Shown here one piece after another: positions 20,191 to 32,112 of a stretch of 64,000 nt of DNA (position 1 is its first letter; the number at the start of each line of letters is the position of its first letter). The notes under the pieces were generated by a model. That model had not been told where the DNA came from and searched no databases. It was given only the letters and a program-made list of their open reading frames with translations. The DNA comes from Odontocerum albicorne (lineage: Eukaryota; Arthropoda; Insecta; Trichoptera; Odontoceridae). The stretch spans positions 53,020,034-53,084,033 of the forward strand of contig OX463842.1 in NCBI GenBank assembly GCA_949825065.1, read 5' to 3'. The position numbers and the translations under genes are program-made.

Positions 20191-21230
20191 GTTGTGCTCC
20201 TCATGACGTCCCAGTGAGTTTTTGAAGAAATTTTTTCTAACTCTGACTTGATTGTTTGCACTGATCCAGTGTTCTTTGAAATTTTGACTAAAACGATTTT
20301 ACTTTTTGCACTGGTGCTGTATTGTTTAAGGTTTGAAAAAAAAACGTTTCTGACTTTGCTGTCTAGTAAAAGAAAAAATCTTTATTTGAATTTTATAACT
20401 AGAAAAATTATGTTTTAGTTCTATTCGTAAGTGTTGCAATGAAAGCATTTTAAAGTACTCGTACAGTACTTAAAACATGACCAAATTAAGAATGCTCCGA
20501 ATGCGTAAGAAAATTAAATGTTTAAGACACGGGGCTGTTTAGGTGTTTTATAAATGTAAGTACAAATAAATAAAAATGAATTCCAGCTTTTTTATTACAG
20601 CGAGAGACAGATCGACTTAATGAAAATTTCCTTTGATAAAATTCCGAATGATATTGTTATCAGAAATGAATTAATGGCTTCTTCTTCTGGTTAATTCTTG
20701 ACTTGTTTTTTTTTTCATTATACCTTGGAAGTAAACCAGTGTTCCCCATCTCTTTGGGGGTCTCAATTATTTTGTTGTTGTTTATTAGTAAGATCTTACA
20801 GGTTCATTAGATATTGTTGACAAACTTAAAAGATGAGCAGCTCCTCGTGCGTGTCTAGATTATCGATTATCATGTTTAACAGTTAACTTACACTGGATAT
20901 CATATTGAGAGCATAGATTTATTGCAACATTTTCTATGGTATTTGGTGGCAGCTTTGTTCTAATATCTCATTATAATTCACTTGTTTGCGGTAAATTGGA
21001 GTACAGCCTATTCAAATGGAACTAGAGGCGTATCTCAAAAAAAATTAAAGCCTATGATGTTAAAAAAATCCTCTGTTATATCTTTATTGCATAGAGCATG
21101 GGTTTTACCCATAACTATATCCCACATTTTCAATGAGAATGCTTGGATATTTTTATTTAAAAGTCAGAAGAGTTATACGCATATATTTATACATAGGAAT
21201 ATAAAAAAAAACTTGCAAGGAAAATAACAA
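20191..21230. other. No supported gene
   Basis: This is AT-rich. An 81-codon open frame at 20982-21227 shows no domain. Confidence 0.4.
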
Positions 21231-21289
21231 ACCTTTAGTTAATTGATATTCTTTTGTTCAATATTCCCGACAATTATTTGCGCCATCGT

Positions 21290-21510
21290 GAATTCAAATT
21301 GTTTTCAGTGCCGTCTTGCCGATTTGAGTATTAAGAGCGTCATCACACGTACACGGAATGAACTTGTTGAATGATTTTCCAATTTTGATATACTCCATGT
21401 CTTGGTAGGTATCGTATTGTATTATATTACATTTGAATAAAATACAGCTTCGCGGGTTTATTGCAATGTGGCAATCTCTCCCGACCAATCAAAACTATGT
21501 TAAAGAGGCC
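21290..21510 (-). repeat. Possible LINE B 3' UTR remnant
   Basis: The part near 21440-21480 (cttcgcgggtttattgcaatgtggc) resembles the LINE B 3' UTR at 61440-61480 (ctcgcgggcttattgccaggcggc). The rest is not alignable by eye. Confidence 0.35.
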
Positions 21511-22380
21511 TTAAGTGAAAATTAGACTAAAATGCTCTTTATAAAAATCTGGGATCTTACCGACCAGACAGTGGTAAAGAGAATTGAGATCCTTTTTAAA
21601 CTTTGTACGTATAAATAGACACTTTATGAGGAAGCACGAGTATTATTGATTATAGTTTTATTATTTTTGAATGTATATCTATGTAATTACTTCCTGTTTT
21701 AGGGGATAATACGCCTTTTTAGTCAGGAGAGTGCTTTGCTTATTTAATTGGTAAAAAATATTACTTTGTGAAACATTTTTGTAACAATTGGGTAAAGTTG
21801 GTGTCAAATGTAAGTTAAAAAATGTATATATTTCAATACGTGATCTTTTTAAGAATATGGCAAAGATAAGATGTCGTCGGTAAAGCGGTAAAAAATCCCA
21901 AATTTTCTTAAAAAATATCACAATCTTTCTCACCATATGGTGAAATTTCAGTCAATACTAACCCCCCTATCACCCGTTTTCCACCCTTCATCCCCCATCT
22001 CGCTTGCCTTATCAATAAATGTTTCGCCAATATGCCGACGTACAAACAGATATTATATTATTTAATTTAATTATCTCTGTGTATTTGTTCGAGAAACCCT
22101 CGTGTTATTCCAAGCACTGCATTGAATCGTGTTGAGTTACTTCAATACGGAAACTGAGGAGAAATACTCGTAGGAACGCGATCCGTTTCATGATTATAGC
22201 GGTACAAAGATTCACATTATTTGAGAAGTTTTCCTGTATCTCAACAGATTTATTTAAACATTTAAGAAGCCTTTATAGATAACATAAATATACGTACATA
22301 CCGTCACACTGTTTCTCTATTAGGGTAAGCAGAGAGAAGAGAATGCCAAACATTCATATGGCAACACATACCTTTCGTAT
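21511..22380. other. No supported gene
   Basis: This is AT-rich, and open frames on the minus strand lack any recognised motif. Confidence 0.4.
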
Positions 22381-22383
22381 TTT

Positions 22384-22548
22384 TTACGTTGACTTGAGGT
22401 GCATGGCCTCGTGGTAACACACTGGACTTCCGTGCAAAGGTAGTCTGTTTAAACCCCGCACTACTCCCCTCGAACAACACAAGAACTTTTTCCACCTAGT
22501 GTTCGGGGGTATAAGGATACCTATGACTTCGGTCATATCTAGTATTTT
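22384..22548 (+). mobile_element. tRNA-derived SINE (family S2), plus strand
   Basis: The head has an A-box-like TGGCCTCGTGGTAACAC and a B-box-like CTGTTTAAACCCC about 40 bases later. The body includes ggtataaggatacctatga. The copy at 42205-42332 on the other strand shares both head and body, which confirms a dispersed family. A T-poor, A-rich end (aatgaaaaataaaaaa) follows. Confidence 0.65.
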
Positions 22549-22611
22549 AATGAAAAATAAAAAAAAATATGCACATTATCATACAACTGTAACGATTTAT
22601 CTGATTTTTTA

Positions 22612-22795
22612 CATTTTATTCTTTCAAAATATATAAATCTTCCTACCGTACTTTTCTTGGTCTGTTTCTACCACGCTTTCCACTAACATTAGCACTGTAC
22701 CTTTTTTTGTTAGTCTTTGTTCATTCATTTCTTCTGCGTGTCTAAACCATTTCAGTCTAAACCATTCTCTATGTCTACATTTCAGTCCCGTACAT
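22612..22795 (-). pseudogene. LINE D C-terminal fragment
   Basis: The minus strand gives RLKWFRHAEEMNEQ, then RLTKKRYSANVSGKRGRNRP and RKVR. It is the basic linker after the GHVERM block. It is short and without a tail. Confidence 0.55.
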
Positions 22796-22911
22796 TCAAG
22801 TTGGTTCTAAAATATTACAGGGAACATATTATCTTGGCAGATTTTGATACGGTCCGGTTCAAATGTATGAATAATTTTAATTTAATATAATTAAATACTC
22901 AAAAATGATTA

Positions 22912-23640
22912 ACAAACCAAACCAATTAAAATAAAAAAATCAACGAAACCAAGTTTATAAAGAGATGGGCATATAAATATCAAAAGATGGACACATACAT
23001 ATCAAAAGATGGACATATAAATATCAAAAGATGGACATATAAATATCAAAAGATGGACATATAAACATCAAAGGATGGACATATAAATATCAAAAGATGA
23101 ACATGTAAATATCAAAAGATGGACACATAAATATCAAAAGATGGACATATAAATATCAAAAGATGGACATGTAAACATCAAAGGATGGACATATAAATAT
23201 CGAAAGATGAACATGTAAATATCAAAAGATGGACATATAAATATCAAAAGATGGAGATATAAATATCAAAAGATGGACACATAAATATCGAAAGATGGAC
23301 ATATAAATATCAAAACTCACAATGAAACTATGATTCATAACAAAATTGACAAAAAAAAACACATATGCACACAATATATCTACAGAAAAACACCAATGTT
23401 AATGAATAAAAAACCAAACCAATTAAAATAAAAAAATCCAAGTTTATAAAGAGATGGACATATAAATATCAAAAGATGGACACATACATATCAAAAGATG
23501 GACATATAAATATCAAAAGATGGACATATAAATATCAAAACTCACAATGAAACTATGATTCATAACAAAATTGACAAAAAAAAACACATATGCACACAAC
23601 ATCTCTACAGAAAAACACCAATGTTACTTTAAAACAAAAA
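22912..23640. repeat. 22-bp minisatellite in a duplicated block
   Basis: The unit aaaagatggacatataaatatc runs about 16 times (22968-23315) and about four times (23452-23540). Both arrays share the same left flank (ccaaaccaattaaaataaaa) and right flank (actcacaatgaaactatg). So one block was duplicated in tandem and the two arrays then differ in unit number. Variants such as aaggatgg and cgaaagatgaac recur in a pattern that points to multi-unit duplication inside the first array. Confidence 0.9.
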
Positions 23641-24000
23641 AAAATATGTCTCACTTCGTCATTGGCATGTTTAAAAAAATACTGAAAAAATCTTGATTTT
23701 AAGTTAATAATATAAAATGTATTTTACGAATTACTTTCCTCTTCAACAACCCGTTATTTTTCCTTTGATTGATGATATCTCATTTTAATCGTTGTTATTT
23801 TACGTTGTTCATGAATTCAATAAATTTGAGTGAAATATAACAATTATTTGAATATGTTTTGCGACCATATAACTTCCTTTATTAATTGTATCCAATTATT
23901 GTTAAATAGTTTGAAGAGATTGCCACTGGGTCGTAAATCTGCAAGATTATTTTACAACGAAGTGTAAAATGAATCAACAAAAAATAAGTCACTTCTAGAT
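23641..24000. other. AT-rich stretch, nothing recognised
   Basis: No homology or array was seen. Confidence 0.4.
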
Positions 24001-24002
24001 GA

Positions 24003-24350
24003 ATAAATAAATAAATACAGGTTAATTGATATCAACATAGTATGTACATAATACATTTAGACTCATTTCGAGAACTCATTAAAAAGAGAATACATTAAAA
24101 AGCAGAAGCTATCAAAAGGTCTGGGCTCATCTAATAACATCCTCCCGGCCAATATACACCCCACCAATAAAGGGCGAGCCCGGCCACGGGGACACCAGAT
24201 GTTTTTCAGTCCACACCCTTGAACACGTAGAACAAGAAGATAAAAAAACACAGAAAATAAATAGATGAAAAAAAATACATTAAAATGTCTAGGCTTATCC
24301 CACAAACATTCCCCCGGCCGAGATACACCCCACAAATCTATGTATATGAT
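24003..24350 (-). repeat. R1 repeat, third copy
   Basis: This matches 6790-7290 and 56250-57085: two modules with ggtctgggctcatc or gtctaggcttatcc, then acaccccaccaat and gcgagcccggccacggggac. On the minus strand it follows directly from a GIY-YIG-like fragment, which suggests R1 is the 3' region of a Penelope-like family. Confidence 0.65.
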
Positions 24351-24354
24351 AATT

Positions 24355-24490
24355 CTGAAAAAAGAACATACAATTTGCATCATTTTTCCAACTCTTGGTG
24401 TGCTTTGACAAGCGTGTCCTGATGTCTTGTTGGGTCTGTCCAACGCAATGAACACCGCAATGGTAAAGTACTCAATAAGGCACCGGTAAC
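24355..24490 (-). pseudogene. GIY-YIG domain fragment (Penelope-like, family P3)
   Basis: On the minus strand one frame gives YHCGVHCVGQTQQDIRTRLS followed by KHTKSWKN. It matches the second half of a GIY-YIG domain (YVGQT, then the Arg-bearing helix RTRLxxH), with the catalytic Arg kept. The first strand (GIY) is not in the same frame, and the fragment is only about 40 residues. Confidence 0.55.
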
Positions 24491-25326
24491 TGTAAAAGCC
24501 TTTCTTTGTAAAAGTTGTAGTCTGTAAAAATGCCTTTCACTGACTCGAGAAGGCGAAAGTGTTGTACATATTTTTTTATATTTAGTTTTTTTATCAACGG
24601 TACACTACACCTTTCAAAATTATTTAAATTAAATTAAATATATGCTTCTTTTACAATATAGATATATAAAATAATCTCAAAAAAAAAAACAATAAATAAC
24701 TATTGAATAAGACAAAATATGTTAAACAGACCCATCAACTCAACACAATAAGTATAAAAATACATAAATAAGTAAGTACACGAGTCAAAATGTTTACAAT
24801 AAATATAAAAAATGAACATCATATACAGTTACTCACACGATACAAGGATGTCTCCAGTCAGCTACCCGCACCTCGCTACATAAATTTGTCAATAATGCGT
24901 AAAAAAATAGTCCTGTGAAAATTCAATACTTCATCAACTCTGCAATTAGCCTCCCTTAAATTAGTATTGATTCCTAATAACTTGTCACCCGTGTTACACC
25001 AAATATAAAAATCTCAAATGTTTTATCTTAACGTATGTTAAATCAACCAACATCCTGCCAATAATTATGGAAGTAAATCGAAAACCTTGATTTAATTTGA
25101 AAATATTTTTTTATTTAATATCATTATTTTATGTTTAACTAGCTGTATGTGTTTTGTTTGATTTTTACTTTATGGTCACAGTGAGTTTCGTCCCATTTTC
25201 AACTCCACGGTATTAGGAAAATTATTTACCATATAATCATTATAAGAAGTTTCAGTTGCCAAATAAGGTTAGAAAAATTAAGATGTCCTGAAACATGCTT
25301 TGAATATGGAATTCCTAGCATTACTA
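24491..25326. other. No supported gene
   Basis: This is AT-rich and unique. No motif was seen. Confidence 0.4.
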
Positions 25327-25328
25327 AT

Positions 25329-25548
25329 TATAGTTCGGAAATTCTAGGATGAGTCCTGTGGCAGCTCACATATTTACCCCAATGCAACCTTGTAACGATG
25401 TTCAGTAATTTTAACTATTTTCTCAACTTTAATATAAGCCTCAATTCTAATAAATAGCAAGTTATTTAAGTAAATACATTACATAACGTTGTATTGGGGC
25501 AAATTTGTGAGCAGTCACAGGACTCATCCTAGAATTTCCGAACTATAA
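25329..25548. mobile_element. MITE with about 60-bp terminal inverted repeats
   Basis: The left arm ttatagttcggaaattctag ... ccccaatgcaac (25329-25386) is mirrored by gttgtattggggc ... tagaatttccgaactataa (ending 25548), with few mismatches. The length is 220 bp and there is no coding capacity. The ends sit in TA-rich sequence, so a TA target is possible but cannot be proved. Confidence 0.8.
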
Positions 25549-25549
25549 T

Positions 25550-25645
25550 AAAATATGTGACTACCGTTATAATAACGGTATTCATAAATACAACAAAACA
25601 TGTGACTACCGTACCAATAACGGTATTCAGAAATACAGGGAAACA
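25550..25645. repeat. Two-copy repeat with internal palindrome
   Basis: The unit atgtgactaccgt ... aataacggtattca occurs twice at a period of about 49 bp. Each has accgtta/taacggt as a small inverted repeat. Confidence 0.75.
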
Positions 25646-25954
25646 TTAATTAAAATGCAAAAAAATGATATTGATAATAAAATTTCTGACCACTTTTAAT
25701 TTTTCCAAAATGGCAGCTGTCCCTTTTTGACTCCGTGACCGACGTTTTATCGACGAGAATTATTTATGTTGATTTGATTTAGGAAATATATCGCACGTAA
25801 AATATTTATTTTTTTAATATTAAAAAAGGAAACAGATCCTTATTTAAGGTATTTATTAGTTCACTTAGAAGAATACATGGGGTGATAATGTCATTTATAA
25901 TTGTTATAAAATACAATACGCAATGAATTGATAAGAGATTAATGTGAACTTATA

Positions 25955-26255
25955 GTTGATGGTGGATTGAGTGAAGGAAAACAATTCTGAAATGGTTAGG
26001 ACATATGGAACGAATGAATTAAAGTAAACTTACAAAACAAAAATAAAACGCAAATGTGAGTGGAAGGCGTGAGAAATGAAGACTTAAAAAGTATGGTTGG
26101 ATCAAGTGAATTATATTTTGAAAAAAGTTGTATGAGAGAGTATACGAACGTAGAAGAGAAGAATAATGTGTGTCAAGAAAGGAAGATCGGGCACTTTGTC
26201 TTCTCTGTCTACATCGATAAGAGAAACGTGTGATGGTATGTAAGTATGTATGTGA
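25955..26255 (+). pseudogene. LINE D C-terminal fragment
   Basis: Reading across frames gives RKTILKWLGHMERMN, NANVSGRREK, VWLDQVNYILKK, VVVRESIRT and a GHFVFSVYIDK-like tail with a GMYV end. It is broken by several stops and indels. Its right end matches the tail of the copy at 17571. Confidence 0.6.
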
Positions 26256-27650
26256 TTTAATTATTCGAATTAAAGTTTTTTTAATCATGAAAATAAGATT
26301 TGTGTCTTCAAGTCTTTAACGATACGTTTTAATGTGCCTAGTGATAGTTTACGTGACAAATTTTCTAAATTGATACAGAAAAAAAGAATCATTAAAAATG
26401 TTGTGGAATTGAGAGTAATCAGGGGGAGAAAAGGCTTAGTGAAAGAGATCTACATGTTATTTGCTTTTTTCCTCAGCAGCAATTGTAGGGGAGGAATAAA
26501 GGCGTTCGAATCAGGGAACTGAGGGATGGAAGAAGATGTAAGAAACGAGGAAGAGCGAGGACCGAGGAGACATTAGGGCGGCCTCCGGTAGACGAGAGGA
26601 GAATCGTAAGAGACATTATTGGCTTGTCTGGAAACAGGAAACGTTAAGCTCCGACCTTACAATTGTGCCTTCAATTAAATCTGCCCCAATTGTGTACGTA
26701 CCTATACATTGTTGATCTTTTTTGTTTCAAAATGAAAATAGTATTTTACAACGAACACAAAAAATATTGAAAAAACGTTATTAACTAAATAAAAAAAAAT
26801 TTAATTGTGTTTCTTTAACTAATTAAAATAATTCATCCTTTTTTTGTATTCATGCAATGGCCAAGAAATTAAAAAAATATGCACACCTAGACAAGAAAAA
26901 TTAAATTTTTAATTTGTTCAATTGTTATTTATTGCTCAGTGCTAACAAATTAAAGATTCAAATAGAAAAGTGAGATTCAATTTACGCAAAACAGGCAAGG
27001 AACAAAATACAAACACTTTGAACATACTCGTAATACAGATGATACCGTAGAAAAACGACCGTTTTGAGGAATGCTTAGAAAATTATATATATAATAAAGA
27101 AATTACCCTTGTTCAAAATTAATGGAGGCATATAGCATATATGGACTTTAAAACTTGCAACCATATGTAGAATTAATATAAATTATTAAGGCTTATCAGA
27201 GTCACCTATTTGTGAGTGCGTAAAAATCCAGAGAAAATTAAGACCACCACATAAAAAACACCTGTCCACTTTATGTGTTCCATCGCTTTGTGCAGGAGGT
27301 GCACAAATAACTATCCGATACTGTGATTTGGCTGAAGACAATACATTGTGCGTGAGAACCTGACACAAAAAGTAAAGTTTTTTTTAATTTTTGCGGGACT
27401 ATTTTTATGTTTATCAGTTTTTGCGTGGTTAAGTTTTTAACAACGTATCATAATATATTGTAATTATTTTATTTTAAATAAATAAATCATGCTATGTTTT
27501 ATGTTCTTTATAATTCATCTTCTCTTGGTATGTTTTCAGCGGTTTTTTTTTAGCTAAATACGTTTTTTTCTAAAAAATATGAACATGCTGGGAAGTACCC
27601 AATCTAATGATCACAGCCACGACCTTCCTACTTCTAAAAGGGTAGCACTA
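26256..27650. other. No supported gene
   Basis: The interval 26520-26650 is purine-rich and somewhat GC-rich (gaagagcgaggaccgagg). No domain was recognised in any frame. Confidence 0.4.
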
Positions 27651-28602
27651 CACATATTCTGTACTTGTAAGCAAAAAAGCGGTAGTTGTAAAAAACCTTT
27701 TCAGTTTTGTATGCTTTAATCACGTACATATTCTGTTCTTGTAAGCGAAAAAGCGGTAGTTGTAAAGAACCTTTCATGTTTTGTATGCTTTAATCACGTA
27801 CATATTCTGTTCTTTTAAGCAAAAAAGCGGTAGTTGTAAAAAACCTTTCCAGTTTTGTATGCTTTAATCACGTACATATTCTGTTCTTGTAAGCGAAAAA
27901 GCGGTAGTTGTAAACAACCTTTCCAGTTTTGTATGCTTTAATCACGTACATATTCTGTTCTTGTAAGCGAAAAAGCGGTAGTTGTAAAAAACCTTTCCGG
28001 TTTTGTATGCTTTAATCACGTACATATTCTGTTCTTTTAAGCAAAAAAGCGGTAGTTGTAAAAAAACCTTTCCAGTTTTGTATGCTTTAATCACGCACAT
28101 GTTCTGTTCTTGTAAGCAAAAAAGCGGTAGTTGTAAAAAACCTTTCCAGTTTTGTATGCTTTAATCACGTACATATTCTGTCCTTTTAAGCAAAAAAGCG
28201 GTAGTTGTAAAAAACCTTTCCAGTTTTGTATGCTTTAATCACGTACATATTCTGTTCTTGTAAGCGAAAAAGCGGTAGTTGTAAAAAACCTTTCCAGTTT
28301 TGTATGCTTTAATCACGTACATATTCTGTTCTTGTAAGCGAAAAAGCGGTAGTTGTAAAAAACCTTTCCGGTTTTGTATGCTTTAATCACGTACCTATTC
28401 TGTTCTTGTAAGCGAAAAAGCGGTAGTTGTAAAAAACCTTTCCAGTTTTGTATGCTTTAATTACATACATATTATGTTCTTGTAAGCAAAAAAGCGGTAG
28501 TTGTAAAAAAACCTTTCCAGTTTTGTATGCTTTAATCACGTACATATTCTGTCCTTGTAAGCAAAAAAGCGGTAGTTGTAAAAAAAACTTTCCAATTCTC
28601 AC
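27650..28602. repeat. 74-bp minisatellite, about 13 units
   Basis: A 74-bp unit (agcggtagttgtaaaaaacc, tttccagttttgtatgct, ttaatcacgtacatattctg) repeats at constant phase, for example ggtagttg at 27681 and 27755. Variants gcgaaaaag and gcaaaaaag, and ttgtaa and tttaa, alternate in blocks, which suggests duplications of several units. A 71-codon open frame on the minus strand (28387-28602) is an effect of the repeat. Confidence 0.95.
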
Positions 28603-29138
28603 TTTATTATGCAGTTAATAATTTTTGACTTACAAGGGCATTTAAATCATATTTCAATATATGTTTTTGAAATGTTATAAAATAAATGTACGTCTAGTGG
28701 ATTTTCGAAATTCCCAAAAACCGTTCCCTTCCGCGCTAAGTGGACGCAACTTTTATATACTCGTATTTATTATTTAAATGCATCAATAATAATCTATCAA
28801 ACTGTGAATTAAAATGCCGTTGAGGAGAGAATATTCTCTAAACGATTAAGTTTTCTTTTGATATTATTATTAAACGTAATGTTTTATTTTAAAATAATGG
28901 TATATCTCCCAGATCACTCGTCAATTAAAATTATGAAGGATTACTTACAATATAATCGACACTAATCAAATTCAGATTCAATGAAATCCTAACAGGAATA
29001 TTAAAGCAGGAATTTCAATAATAAACCACAGTCAATTATTTATTAAACACAATCAAGACCTTCATGGCCTATTTCCATTGCCAATGTTGCCCAAAAAAAA
29101 TGGCCTAGTTTGGTAAAAAAGTTTGTTTGGTAACAATA
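28603..29138. other. AT-rich stretch, nothing recognised
   Basis: No homology or array was seen. Confidence 0.4.
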
Positions 29139-29139
29139 T

Positions 29140-29300
29140 ACGTGTGCGAGTGTTGTTGTGTCTTCTTTTATGGTTGAATTAATAACACGTGCTATTATGA
29201 ATCACGAGTTCCGTGTCTACACCAATAGTTCTAAATCCGAAGGGTCGATTAATGGCAGGAGACAACGTAGAATCTTGGCCAAGCTTTTCGATTTGTCTGA
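29140..29300 (+). repeat. Dispersed repeat R2, copy 1
   Basis: This shares tttttatggttgaattaataacacgtg-like and gttccgtgtctacaccaatag-like blocks with 51955-52150, and a weaker match with 31025-31200. The nature of the family is unknown. Confidence 0.4.
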
Positions 29301-30388
29301 ATGAGAGAGTTGAAAAAACCCTTACGAATGAATGAACCAAATATAAGAACCGTGATTGCAGTCGCTCGTATCGGTACAGCAGATTTATATTCGTTTCAAA
29401 TAACGAGGTTGGATTAAAAGCGCTATATTTCTAAATATTTTTGTCATGTTCATAATTAAAAAAATGATGAGAGTTGAGACCCAAATTTAAGAATTTACCA
29501 CGTGAGTAGGCTCTTAGTGTTCTTTATTATTTCAGATAAATCAAAAGCCCATCTTACAATATCCACCATACACTCATCATAAATGTCTACAGTATTCGCT
29601 GGGACGACCAAGGTCTGAGTGAATGTGATGGAATACAAGTAGCCTGAATGGGTGGACTTGTTCTTGCTAAATAATTAGTTGTAAGGATTGTGATCTAGTT
29701 ATAAGTAGTATGTAGGTGTTAATTATTTCTAAGAAATCATATATTAAGATTATAAAAAAATAAAAATAAAATGACACGTTTAAAAATTAGATTAAGTAAG
29801 TTCATAAATTATAATATATAAATAAGATTAGTTAAGCAATAAATTTGTACATAGGTAAAGCCTTATCAATATCTGTACAATATATTACTTTGTTTAATAA
29901 AAAAACGCATTTAAGAGTTTACACTAATTTTTATTTCAACTAACTCCTCCTGCAAGCTCAAGTACTCAAACTCCTATAGCAATAACAAATATGCCCCGAT
30001 CGACTGCCTGAATTTTTTGCACCTTTTTGCCTTTATTGAATTCGGTTTTTCATTGTATGTCATGGAGGCCAGATATTGCCTTTGAGCAAAAGATGTTTTA
30101 AGTCTAAGAATGGTGAATGTTGCCAAGCGTATAATATGTTTTGTTTGTGTTTAATTTTTCTCGATGATTCGTTGTAATGTTATCTTTAATGTCAATCTTG
30201 TTTTTCAATGCAAAGTCAAAGCATATAAAAGAAATATAAGTCCTATAGTATTGAAAAAGATTTTTTGTATGTATTCGTTATAACTATTGGCCTCAGGTAA
30301 TTGACATAAAACTAAATTATTTTCATTTACCAATATTTTATATTTAATGTTTGATTATGATGGATTAATATTTAATTTACATATTTGT
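29301..30388. other. No supported gene
   Basis: The interval 29560-29900 could be a LINE 3' region, but nothing confirms it. Confidence 0.35.
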
Positions 30389-30389
30389 T

Positions 30390-30505
30390 TTTAAAAACTT
30401 TTAGTGACATACTTGTTTTTGATTACTTTTACTAACATACTTGTTTTTGATTAGTTTTACATACAAATATGATTATAATTACTTTTATTTCCATATTTAT
30501 TTTTA
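30390..30505. repeat. Degenerate 30-bp tandem repeat, about four units
   Basis: The unit actttta(c)taacatacttgtttttgatt recurs with increasing divergence to the right. Confidence 0.6.
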
Positions 30506-31020
30506 ATAAACTTATTACGTTAAAACAAGCATTGGATGAAAAGTAATATTTCTCGTTTCATATTTTCCTTCATGCACCATAACTTTCACTGTATTTTAGC
30601 ATTTCCATATTTTACAAATGTTCCAGGCGAACTTTCAACAATGAGAATTCCCTCAAGCACTAATACTCGTTCATATGCTCTAGAAACTTTCTGTCAATGT
30701 TTTGATGATTATTTTACAATAATTTTCGTAACAAATACATCCGTTTCATTGAATTTTAAGATCAATAGAAATAATGCATAATTCAATAAAAATAATGAGT
30801 TTTTAAATATTTATATTACAAGGTATAATAGTAATGACATTATAAAGGACAATTTAAATATCATCGTTTAGAGAGCGAACTACTCTCAAAGACACTAACA
30901 AACTTGAAGCCACTATTATCGAGTGCTTAAAATTATTACAAAATATTATATGTTCGTATGTATTATATTTATATGTTAGTTGATAGTAAGGAAAAAGAAA
31001 GTAGGGGTAACATTTCTAAA
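30506..31020. other. No supported gene
   Basis: An 81-codon open frame (30536-30781) lacks any recognised motif. Confidence 0.35.
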
Positions 31021-31024
31021 CTTC

Positions 31025-31200
31025 AAATAATGGTGATGTAACGTGTATGATTCCAGTAGTTCTTAATCCGATGGTTTGATTACTGGAGCCAATTACAGTC
31101 TAACATAGATAGTCTCTTGGCTACGCTTTTCAACGTTTCCGCGTTGTCGATTGGTAAACTTTGAGGGTTACCATACAAATGAATTATTTAATGAATGTCT
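31025..31200 (+). repeat. Dispersed repeat R2, copy 2 (weak)
   Basis: This has ccagtagttcttaatccgatgg-like and cttggctacgcttttc-like blocks similar to 29215-29290. Confidence 0.3.
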
Positions 31201-31489
31201 CTTCAACAAGGATGAAAAGTGACGAAGGAATATGGCGGGTATGGTATGTATGTAATGTTTATTTAAATGAGAATTGTTTAACATCACACAACTAGTGGGG
31301 AAAATTGTATTCATTAAGTATTGTAAGATTTGTCTGATTTAAATACATTTCGTTTTCTTTATAACTTAAAATAAAATGTTACAATAACATTAAAAGTTTC
31401 GTTGAGGGTCTTGAAGTGTATAGTATACGGGTATTAGCACGTAGGGAAGAGCAGTTACTCCAGTTCCCCAAAATGTTATCAGATCCCCA

Positions 31490-31815
31490 ATTAATTACCG
31501 CCGCCAGTCGTCTCTACCCTCAGGAGTTTGGAAGCTCTCACTTTGGGGAGTTTGTGACTTCATTTCCATTTTATTCGGAGACTCTATCGTAATCCTTAAT
31601 TGATGTTTCATTTGATTTGCATAGAAATTTAAAAACTTGTTTTTGCCTGTAAGCAGTAAAAATGGTGAGGTTAAGGCATAATAAAGTTCACGATGAGACG
31701 GGAGCCTGTTACCCCCAGGCCCCCGGCAAGGGGCGAGGGGCGCGCCCGCCACTCAGGGCTCCACCCAGCCCGGGGCGCCGCTTACCCGACTCAGGAATAC
31801 TCAACTTTATTTATT
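31490..31815. other. GC-rich island, unique
   Basis: A sharp GC peak (31705-31790, with cggcaaggggcgaggggcgc and cagcccggggcgccgc) stands in AT-rich DNA. Open frames on both strands (31495-31752 minus, 31662-31877 plus) share no recognised domain. It may be a promoter-like or conserved non-coding block. No splice or coding evidence was found. Confidence 0.35.
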
Positions 31816-31989
31816 TTTTCTTTGCCCTGAATTTTTTCCTGTTCATTTTTAATGTTTTATCAACATTCGATCTCTAATTAGCGTGATCTATTATTAAATG
31901 TTCAAATTTTCCCAAAATACTTAATTATGTTTTTTCAGCCCGTTTGAATATATATGTACCATATACACATAATTGACGTTTTACTTTTT

Positions 31990-32112
31990 GAGTAGGCAAA
32001 GGAGACGTAGCGCTAGATTATTCCACTGTAATACACATGTTTCCCCGCCTCTACATCCATTCGCCTTCTCATGTAGCTCTTACGATTTCTGTGTTCTTTT
32101 CCATTTTGTTTA
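31990..32112 (-). pseudogene. LINE D tail fragment
   Basis: The minus strand reads VRATxEGEWM- and GNMCITVE-like pieces and ends in SYVSFAYS, which resembles the last part of LINE D. It is very short. Confidence 0.4.

Noticed and set aside
27650..28602. CRISPR-like array
   Set aside because: Repeats are contiguous, with no unique spacers and a constant 74-bp period. The context is eukaryotic. It is a minisatellite.
28387..28602. 71-codon repeat protein
   Set aside because: The period of 74 is not a multiple of three, so the reading is broken from unit to unit. It is open only by chance over about three units.
31495..31877. Protein-coding exon at the GC island
   Set aside because: The two overlapping frames are low in informative residues and no family was recognised. 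It was left as a GC-rich unique block.
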